Source: Spongiibacter sp. IMCC21906 (GTDB lineage: Bacteria > Pseudomonadota > Gammaproteobacteria > Pseudomonadales > Spongiibacteraceae). Taken from it: a DNA stretch of 64,000 nucleotides. The notes under the pieces are model-generated. The model saw nothing but the letters and a program-made list of their open reading frames with translations. It had not been told where the DNA came from and did not search any database. The translations under genes and the position numbers were made by a program. Location: the NCBI RefSeq assembly GCF_001010805.1, contig NZ_CP011477.1, positions 3,280,501 through 3,344,500 on the forward strand. The letters are read 5' to 3'. Positions 56,886 to 64,000 of this stretch are shown one piece after another. Position 1 is the stretch's first letter. The number at the start of each line of letters is the position of its first letter.

Positions 56886-57017
56886 GGCGGTAAGCTATTT
56901 GTCCGATTTGGTACTTCGTTAATTTAAGGTTTCAGTGTTTATTTACTGAGGCAACCCCCAACAGCCCTGAGACCGCGCCCAGCCTAAGCGGGCTGGGGGT
57001 ATCACAATATCACACTG

Positions 57018-58157
57018 TTACGCAGCGTCTTTTTTAGCGTTGATCAACACAAGAAAGTGATCAAATAAAGCCGCGATATCATGGGGCCCAGGACTCGCTT
57101 CAGGGTGCCCTTGAAAGCTAAACGCCGGTTTATCAGTGCGTTCAATGCCCTGCAGAGAGCCATCAAAAAGAGATTTATGGGTTACCCGCATAGTGTCTGG
57201 CAAACTGCTTTCATCAACAGCAAAGCCATGGTTCTGACTGGTTATATGCACCACCTTGCTGCGCAGGTCCTGCACAGGGTGGTTAGCACCATGATGACCA
57301 AACTTCATCTTCATGGTTTTAGCGCCAGACGCCAGCGCCAATATCTGGTGGCCAAGACAAATGCCAAACACGGGCAACCCGGCTTCAACAATCTCTTTAA
57401 CCGCCGCAATTGCGTAATCACAGGGTTCTGGATCACCGGGACCATTAGAAAGAAATACGCCGTCAGGGTTCATTGCCAACACCTCGGCGGCAGGCGTTGC
57501 GGCAGGCACCACCGTTAAACGACAACCCCGGTCGGCCAGCATTCGTAAAATATTGCGTTTAACACCAAAGTCATAGGCCACCACGTGATGGGGGAGATCG
57601 GCGTCATCCAGAAAACGATGCCCCTCCGCCAACGACCAGCTGCTTTCCCGCCAGTCATACACTTCTTTGGTGCTGACATCCTTCGCCAAATCAAGACCTT
57701 TCAAGCCACCAAATTCTCTGGCTAGCTGAAGGGCTTTGGCTTCGTCGATGTCACCGGCCATCACGCAGCCGCTTTGGGCGCCTTTGTCCCGAAGAATTCG
57801 AGTCAGGCGACGAGTATCAATATCGGCAATACCGACAACATTACGAGCTTTGAGGTAATCGGAAAGGCTTTGTTCGCTGCGAAAACTACTGGCCATCATC
57901 GACAGATCGCGAATCACCAGACCCGCAGACCATATTTCAACGGCCTCTTCGTCGTCGGCATTGACGCCGGTATTACCAATATGAGGGTAGGTCAGGGTCA
58001 CAATTTGGCGAGCGTAGGACGGGTCAGTTAATATCTCCTGATACCCGGTCATGGCGGTGTTAAACACCACCTCGCCTACTGAATGCCCCTCCGCCCCAAT
58101 CGCAAGGCCCCGAAAAATGCTGCCGTCTTCTAAGGCAAGTATGGCTGAAACGGTCAA
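57018..58157 (-). CDS. carA: Carbamoyl-phosphate synthase small subunit
   Basis: 379 residues. Supplies ammonia from glutamine to CarB. The glutamine amidotransferase nucleophile is the Cys of [13 protein letters not shown], with His and Glu in [15 protein letters not shown] at 58163 is in frame, but AGGAGG lies five bases before the TTG at 58157, which also gives the typical N-terminus [17 protein letters not shown]; the gene therefore seems to start with TTG. Confidence 0.96.
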   Translation of the reverse strand: MTVSAILALEDGSIFRGLAIGAEGHSVGEVVFNTAMTGYQEILTDPSYARQIVTLTYPHIGNTGVNADDEEAVEIWSAGLVIRDLSMMASSFRSEQSLSDYLKARNVVGIADIDTRRLTRILRDKGAQSGCVMAGDIDEAKALQLAREFGGLKGLDLAKDVSTKEVYDWRESSWSLAEGHRFLDDADLPHHVVAYDFGVKRNILRMLADRGCRLTVVPAATPAAEVLAMNPDGVFLSNGPGDPEPCDYAIAAVKEIVEAGLPVFGICLGHQILALASGAKTMKMKFGHHGANHPVQDLRSKVVHITSQNHGFAVDESSLPDTMRVTHKSLFDGSLQGIERTDKPAFSFQGHPEASPGPHDIAALFDHFLVLINAKKDAA

Positions 58158-58251
58158 AGACACCTCCTAGGTCAGATTTGCGGCCGAGAGTTACCGCCGA
58201 CAAAAACCTATCGGAGCGACAACCGGAGACCACAGAGGAAAACACGCGTGC

Positions 58252-58283
58252 AAAAAAGCGAGATGAAGTAACTTCATCCCGCT
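58252..58283 (-). terminator. Terminator or attenuator between dapB and carA
   Basis: A 12-bp stem with one mismatch (AGCGAGATGAAG with CTTCATCCCGCT), three-base loop, and six T on the minus strand. It lies 95 bp before the carA start, so it either ends the dapB transcript or attenuates carAB. Confidence 0.8.
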
Positions 58284-58425
58284 CCTTTGCGGGGCGCCAA
58301 AGCGGAAGAGGCTCGACACCCAAATCTGAGGCGGGATTTTACGCGAAACCGCTACCCCAAGTCCACCGCCTCGACGGAGGAAACTGCATAACTACCGAAG
58401 CAGTCGCAAATAATATCCCGACAGC

Positions 58426-59244
<819 letters not shown>

Positions 59245-59255
59245 TTATCTCTACA

Positions 59256-60626
59256 CTAATTTTGTGGCTTCTCTTCAGGCAGCGGTGCAATCACGCCGTC
59301 TATAGCCATATCTTTTACCGTGATATCCGCCAAACAGGTATTTAACGCGGTCTCAATTGCCGCATCGACCTCGGCAACACCTTTCACCGGCCGACGCCCC
59401 ACCCGCACGGCAATAGGTGGCATCGCGCCGTCATCCCGAACTACATCCATCACCTGTTTCACCGAGGTGGTTTCCATCGGCACATTGGGAAGATAACGCG
59501 GCGGGTCTTCACTGTTCTCGGTAATCAACCCAGCTTTTTCCAGCGCCCGCAGCACCCGGGTCACCCCTTGGATCTGCACCCGCAACCGCAACACAAAGTC
59601 GGTTGCCGAAAAAGGCCGATGTGTCTCGTAATAACGCTGGGCAATAATAGCCATAATTTCCAGCGCTAAACGCTCTTGCTGACGCAAGCTGAGATTTCCC
59701 GTCCGGCGTCCGGGGACGACATATTCGGGGTGCTGCACATAAAAAGCAATACTGCTGCCCACCAGCAAGGTGAGCCAGCTGATGTACATCCACATCATAA
59801 ACAGAATCAAAATGGCAAAGCCGGAATAGATCGCATAAGGGCCGCTGTCACTGGCCGACACCACCACACTGCCAAACCCCCAACCCAGACTTTGAAACAA
59901 AATCCCGGACACCACGCCAGCAATCAAGCCCGCTTTTAACTTGACTCGGGTATTGGGGATAAACATATAAAAGAAGGTAAAGGCGGCAATGATCATCACA
60001 TAGGGCGTTGCCGCCGCCAGAAACTCCAGCAGCTCAGTCACAAAAGGCACATGATCACTGAGGGCGCGAGCAACATCACCACTTAAAATCTTGGCCGACA
60101 GCCCCAGTGCCGAGAAGACCATCAACGGGCCAATTAACATCACACTGCCGTAGTCGGCAAAGCGTCGACCGATACTGCGATGATGGTCCAGCCGCCAAAT
60201 ATAATTGAAGGTGGCTTCGATTTTCTGGATAAGCGAGATCGCGGTATAAAACAACAGAGCAATACCAAAAGCACCGAGCACACCGATTTTTACATTATCG
60301 ATAAAGCCGATAATTTTTTCGGTAATCTCAATGCCCTGTTCTCCCATCGGCGCCAAAAACTGCAGCATGATAGGCTCAAGCTGTTTATTGTGCATGCCAA
60401 AGGCTTTTAGAACAGAAAAGCTCACCGCCATCAGCGGCACCAGCGACAATAGCGTGGTGTACACCAGGCTCATTGCCCGCAGCGTTAGCTCGCCCTTGGC
60501 AAGATCATCCAGCACAACATAAATGTAGCGGGCCACATTAAAAAGCTGTCGATGCCAGAAAGGCTTTTGGTCGTGCTCGTCCAACCAGAGATAGTTGGCC
60601 ACGAAGCGATTTAAAGTTTTATCCAT
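59256..60626 (-). CDS. YihY/BrkB family inner-membrane protein
   Basis: 456 residues. About six membrane helices between residues 30 and 310 with family motifs LTLRAMSLVYTTLLSLVPL and MMWMYISWLTLLVGSSIAF. A cytoplasmic C-terminal extension of about 140 residues includes a winged-helix-like segment (FSATDFVLRLRVQIQGVTRV). Once misnamed ribonuclease BN; a transport or envelope role is likelier but unproven. It sits 24 bp upstream of dapB on the same strand. Confidence 0.88.
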   Translation of the reverse strand: MDKTLNRFVANYLWLDEHDQKPFWHRQLFNVARYIYVVLDDLAKGELTLRAMSLVYTTLLSLVPLMAVSFSVLKAFGMHNKQLEPIMLQFLAPMGEQGIEITEKIIGFIDNVKIGVLGAFGIALLFYTAISLIQKIEATFNYIWRLDHHRSIGRRFADYGSVMLIGPLMVFSALGLSAKILSGDVARALSDHVPFVTELLEFLAAATPYVMIIAAFTFFYMFIPNTRVKLKAGLIAGVVSGILFQSLGWGFGSVVVSASDSGPYAIYSGFAILILFMMWMYISWLTLLVGSSIAFYVQHPEYVVPGRRTGNLSLRQQERLALEIMAIIAQRYYETHRPFSATDFVLRLRVQIQGVTRVLRALEKAGLITENSEDPPRYLPNVPMETTSVKQVMDVVRDDGAMPPIAVRVGRRPVKGVAEVDAAIETALNTCLADITVKDMAIDGVIAPLPEEKPQN

Positions 60627-60668
60627 TCAAAGTCGTCCACTGGCTGCCTGTTGACGCAAAGGATGGAG

Positions 60669-60720
60669 AAAAAAGTGGGGGAAGTCGAGGGGGAATGGAC
60701 CGAAGCGCCTCCCCCCTCAC
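60669..60720 (-). terminator. Possible terminator after dnaJ
   Basis: G/C-rich arms (GTGGGGGAAG region and the CCTCCCCCCTCAC region) can form a stem with bulges, followed on the minus strand by a run of six T. Pairing is imperfect. Confidence 0.45.
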
Positions 60721-60731
60721 ATTGCAGCGTT

Positions 60732-61865
60732 TTATAACTTCATATCATCAAAAAAACTTTTTACACCGTCAAACCAACTTTTAGAACGCGGCGACTGTTT
60801 GCTATCACCCTCCAGGCTGTCCTGTAGCTCTTTGATCAGTTCTTTTTGACGCTTATTTAACGACACCGGCGTTTCAATGGTGACCTTGCAAATCAAGTCA
60901 CCTGTACTGCCGCCACGTACCGGCGCAATACCTTTGCCACGCAAACGGAAAGAGCGCCCAGTCTGGGTTTCTGCGGGAATCTTCAACTTCACTCGACCGT
61001 CGAGGGTTGGCACATCTAACTCACCACCCAAGGCCGCATCGGCAAAGCCAATGGGGACTTCGCAAAACAGGTTTTTGCCATCACGCTGAAAAATAGCATG
61101 GGGGCGCACAGACATCTGCACATACAAATCCCCCGCCGGGCCGCCGTCAGGACTGGCCTCACCCTCGCCACTCAAGCGAATACGGTCGCCAGTATCAACA
61201 CCCGGCGGCACTTTCACCGACAGGGTTTTAGTTTCTTCTACTCGGCCCTCGCCGCCACAACTACTGCAGGGATCAGAAATAACCTTGCCCGTACCACGGC
61301 ACGTTGGACAGGCCTGCTGCACCGCAAAAAAGCCTTGCTGCATGCGTACTTGGCCCATGCCATTACAGGTACCGCAGGTAAGAGGCGTGCTGCCTTTTTT
61401 AGCGCCACTGCCATCGCAAGGCTCGCAACTTACCAGGGTCGGTATGCGAATTTTTGCCGTCGTACCCTTAACCGCCTGCTCAAGATCGATGTCCAGCGTG
61501 TAACGCAAATCCGAACCACGCTGCGGACCGCGCTGGCGACCACCGCCACCGCCGCCAAAAATATCACCAAACACGTCACCAAAAATATCGCTAAAGCCAC
61601 CTGCACCAGCACCGCCGCCGCCAAAACCACCGGCACCGCCGCCAACACCCTCGTGACCAAAACGGTCGTAGGCGCCACGCTTCTCTTTATCCGACAAGAC
61701 CTCATAGGCCTCGGTAGCTTCTTTAAAGATATCGATCGCTTTGGGATCATCCGGGTTGCGATCCGGATGATTCTTCATCGCGATACGGCGATACGCTTTT
61801 TTAATATCTTTTTCGTCGGAGTCCCGAGCTACGCCCAGAATTTCATAATAATCGCGCTTTGACAT
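60732..61865 (-). CDS. dnaJ: Chaperone protein DnaJ
   Basis: 377 residues (E. coli 376). J domain with HPD in [11 protein letters not shown], a Gly/Phe-rich region, four zinc-binding repeats ([32 protein letters not shown]) and C-terminal substrate domains. It stimulates DnaK ATPase and delivers clients. It lies 186 bp after dnaK. Confidence 0.98.
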   Translation of the reverse strand: MSKRDYYEILGVARDSDEKDIKKAYRRIAMKNHPDRNPDDPKAIDIFKEATEAYEVLSDKEKRGAYDRFGHEGVGGGAGGFGGGGAGAGGFSDIFGDVFGDIFGGGGGGRQRGPQRGSDLRYTLDIDLEQAVKGTTAKIRIPTLVSCEPCDGSGAKKGSTPLTCGTCNGMGQVRMQQGFFAVQQACPTCRGTGKVISDPCSSCGGEGRVEETKTLSVKVPPGVDTGDRIRLSGEGEASPDGGPAGDLYVQMSVRPHAIFQRDGKNLFCEVPIGFADAALGGELDVPTLDGRVKLKIPAETQTGRSFRLRGKGIAPVRGGSTGDLICKVTIETPVSLNKRQKELIKELQDSLEGDSKQSPRSKSWFDGVKSFFDDMKL

Positions 61866-61962
61866 ATTTCTAATTGCCTAGGGAAGGCCAATAAATCCAG
61901 CGTCCCTATGTGCCCCGTGTTGATTTAAACCTGCCAAAAGATCATGGCTATTCAAACGAACA

Positions 61963-62044
61963 GAACGGGAGAAGACATAAACCGATTAATCAGCCTCGCC
62001 CATCTCCCGTTCGGTGTCGCGCTTTGCGGAGCAAAGGCTCCGCA
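61963..62044 (-). other. Structured dnaK-dnaJ intergenic region
   Basis: Two perfect stems: GAACGGGAGA/TCTCCCGTTC (61963-61972 with 62003-62012, 30-base loop) and TGCGGAGC/GCTCCGCA (62025-62032 with 62037-62044). No T-run, so probably an mRNA stability or processing element lowering dnaJ relative to dnaK; this role is inference. Confidence 0.5.
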
Positions 62045-62051
62045 CCATCGC

Positions 62052-63974
62052 TTACTTCTTGTCGTCGTCTTTTACTTCTTCAAACTCAGCATCTACGACG
62101 TCATCACTCGCGTCTTTGGGCTCAGCGTCAGACTCAGCACCTTGCGCTTGAGCGGCCTGCTCGGCATACATCTTCTCTGCCAAGCCACCAGAAGCTTCCG
62201 TCAGCTTTTTGGTTGCCGCATCGATGGCTTCAACGTCGTCACCTTTAATGGCTTCGTCCACTTCGGTCAGCGCTGACTCAATAGCCGCCTTCTCGTCGTC
62301 AGAGGCTTTATCCCCTGCCTCTTCCAAGGTTTTACGCGTCGCATTTGCCAAGCCTTCGGCTGTGTTTCGTGCGGTAACCAATGCTTCAAACTGTTTATCC
62401 GCTTCAGCATTCGCTTCGGCATCACGAACCATCTTCTCGATTTCGCCCTCATCCAAACCACTGGATGCGGTGATGCGAATAGACTGCTCTTTGCCAGTTG
62501 CCTTGTCTTTGGCCGACACATGCAAGATGCCGTTGGCGTCGATATCGAAGGTCACTTCAATTTGTGGCAAGCCCCGTGGCGAAGGTGGAATATCTGCCAG
62601 GTCAAAACGACCCAGTGACTTATTCGCTGACGCCTGCTTGCGCTCACCCTGAACAACGTGAATGGTCACCGCAGTCTGGTTGTCTTCTGCCGTTGAAAAC
62701 ACCTGAGATTTCTTGGTAGGAATCGTGGTGTTTTTCTCAATCAGCGGCGTTGCCACGCCGCCCATGGTTTCAATACCCAAGGTCAGTGGCGTCACGTCCA
62801 ACAGCAATACGTCTTTTACATCGCCAGACAATACCGCACCCTGCAGAGCCGCACCCATGGCAACCGCTTCATCGGGGTTAACATCTTTACGAGGCTCTTT
62901 GCCAAAGAACTCAGAAACCTTGGCTTGCACCATTGGCATCCGGGTCTGACCACCCACCAAAATCACTTCATCAATTTCGCTGGCAGACAAATTGGCGTCT
63001 TTCAAGGCTACCTTCATCGGCTCGAGTGAACGCTTAACCAGCTCCTCAACAAGCGATTCCAGCTTGGCGCGGCTCAACTTCACCACCAAGTGTTTAGGGC
63101 CCGTCGCATCGGCCGTAATATAAGGCAGGTTCACCTCAGTTTGCTGACTGGAAGACAACTCGATCTTAGCCTTCTCAGCCGCTTCTTTCAGACGCTGCAC
63201 TGCCAAGGAATCGCCTTTCAGGTCGATACCGTTTTCTTTCTTAAACTCTTCCGCCAGATAATCAATCAGGCGCATATCAAAGTCTTCACCACCTAGGAAG
63301 GTGTCACCGTTGGTCGACAGCACTTCAAACTGGTGCTCGCCATCCACTTCGGCAATTTCAATAATAGAAATATCGAAGGTACCACCACCCAAGTCATATA
63401 CCGCAACCGTGCGATCACCTTTGGCCTTGTCCATGCCGTAAGCCAAGGCTGCAGCGGTGGGCTCGTTAATGATGCGCTTTACTTCCAGACCCGCAATACG
63501 GCCAGCATCTTTCGTCGCCTGACGCTGAGAGTCATTAAAGTAAGCAGGCACAGTGATAACGGCCTCGGTAACTTTCTCACCCAGATAGTCTTCAGCGGTT
63601 TTCTTCATTTTCTTCAGCACTTCAGCTGAAATCTGCGGGGGGGCCATTTTCTCGCCCTTCACTTCAACCCACGCATCGCCGTTGTCCGCTTTGCAGATGC
63701 CATAAGGCACCATTTTGATATCTTTTTGAACAACATCGTCTTCAAAGCGGCGGCCAATCAGGCGCTTAACCGCATACAGCGTGTTGTTAGGGTTAGTCAC
63801 TGCCTGGCGCTTGGCGCTTTGACCAACCAGAATTTCGTTGTCATCTGTGTAAGCAACAATAGAAGGCGTCGTCCGAGTACCTTCTGCATTCTCGATAACC
63901 TTAACCTTGTCACCGTCCATCACGGCAACACAGGAATTGGTCGTTCCTAAGTCAATACCAATGATTTTAGCCAT
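62052..63974 (-). CDS. dnaK: Chaperone protein DnaK (Hsp70)
   Basis: 640 residues (E. coli 638). The ATPase domain starts [16 protein letters not shown], with [13 protein letters not shown]; the linker [19 protein letters not shown] leads to the substrate-binding domain and helical lid. The C-terminus is acidic and ends EEVKDDDKK, the usual co-chaperone-binding tail. GGAGAA lies before the ATG at 63974. The heat-shock promoter, if present, lies beyond the window. Confidence 0.98.
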   Translation of the reverse strand: MAKIIGIDLGTTNSCVAVMDGDKVKVIENAEGTRTTPSIVAYTDDNEILVGQSAKRQAVTNPNNTLYAVKRLIGRRFEDDVVQKDIKMVPYGICKADNGDAWVEVKGEKMAPPQISAEVLKKMKKTAEDYLGEKVTEAVITVPAYFNDSQRQATKDAGRIAGLEVKRIINEPTAAALAYGMDKAKGDRTVAVYDLGGGTFDISIIEIAEVDGEHQFEVLSTNGDTFLGGEDFDMRLIDYLAEEFKKENGIDLKGDSLAVQRLKEAAEKAKIELSSSQQTEVNLPYITADATGPKHLVVKLSRAKLESLVEELVKRSLEPMKVALKDANLSASEIDEVILVGGQTRMPMVQAKVSEFFGKEPRKDVNPDEAVAMGAALQGAVLSGDVKDVLLLDVTPLTLGIETMGGVATPLIEKNTTIPTKKSQVFSTAEDNQTAVTIHVVQGERKQASANKSLGRFDLADIPPSPRGLPQIEVTFDIDANGILHVSAKDKATGKEQSIRITASSGLDEGEIEKMVRDAEANAEADKQFEALVTARNTAEGLANATRKTLEEAGDKASDDEKAAIESALTEVDEAIKGDDVEAIDAATKKLTEASGGLAEKMYAEQAAQAQGAESDAEPKDASDDVVDAEFEEVKDDDKK

Positions 63975-64000
63975 GTTCGTTCTCCGCTTTTCTCATTCGC

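Noticed and set aside
56100-56927. 275-codon plus-strand ORF opposite carB
   Set aside because: Antisense to a fully conserved carB; composition is typical of antisense shadow frames.
61098-61862. 254-codon plus-strand ORF opposite dnaJ
   Set aside because: Antisense shadow of the dnaJ zinc and Gly-rich regions; Thr/Ala-rich, no start signal.

Overview
The window is a chromosomal segment of a Gram-negative gammaproteobacterium. The gene orders fimX-like/serB/smp-like/parC, dnaK-dnaJ-dapB-carA-carB-greA, ftsH-folP-glmM-tpiA-secG-tRNA-Leu and rimP-nusA-infB-rbfA-truB-rpsO-pnp point to the Pseudomonas/Cellvibrio/marine gammaproteobacterial side of the class. A finer placement (for example Cellvibrionales or Spongiibacteraceae) is only a guess from general character.

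Layout. 1-4.8 kb: the 3' end of a histidine kinase gene, a complete IS5-type insertion sequence with terminal inverted repeats and CTAG target duplications, then a three-gene signalling module (membrane histidine kinase, single-domain response regulator, REC-GGDEF diguanylate cyclase). 4.9-7.5 kb: the complete EF-P beta-lysylation set, epmA and efp facing epmB. 7.5-16.2 kb: a PilZ-like gene that appears frameshifted near its 3' end, a FimX-like degenerate GGDEF-EAL protein, serB, an Smp/AhpA-like membrane protein and parC, the order found around fimX in Pseudomonas aeruginosa. 16.3-17.4 kb: two small unknown genes and slyD. 17.4-18.3 kb: a gene-free stretch holding a 265-bp MITE-like element with CTAG-flanked inverted ends. 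18.3-29.6 kb: a cellulose synthesis and secretion operon: small unknown ORF, bcsQ, a bcsA-bcsB fusion, bcsC, bcsD and bcsZ. 29.9-33.8 kb: five exported or lipoprotein genes, including LpoB-like and YcfL-like members. 33.8-35.2 kb: a convergent S41-peptidase-like lipoprotein. 35.4-64 kb: almost entirely minus-strand housekeeping genes for translation, transcription, cell envelope, pyrimidine and lysine synthesis and heat shock, interrupted by a plus-strand DUF445 membrane protein gene and yhbY.

How the genes fit together. Cyclic-di-GMP is a recurring theme in the first 24 kb: a diguanylate cyclase, a PilZ-like protein, a FimX-like receptor candidate and the PilZ domain of the BcsAB fusion. This is consistent with control of surface attachment by pili and cellulose. 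The combination of BcsAB fusion, BcsQ, BcsD and an unrecognised first ORF makes the cellulose operon the most distinctive system here, followed by the LpoB/YcfL envelope lipoprotein cluster. Composition impressions (18-35 kb looks more AT-rich than the flanks) are by eye, not computed.
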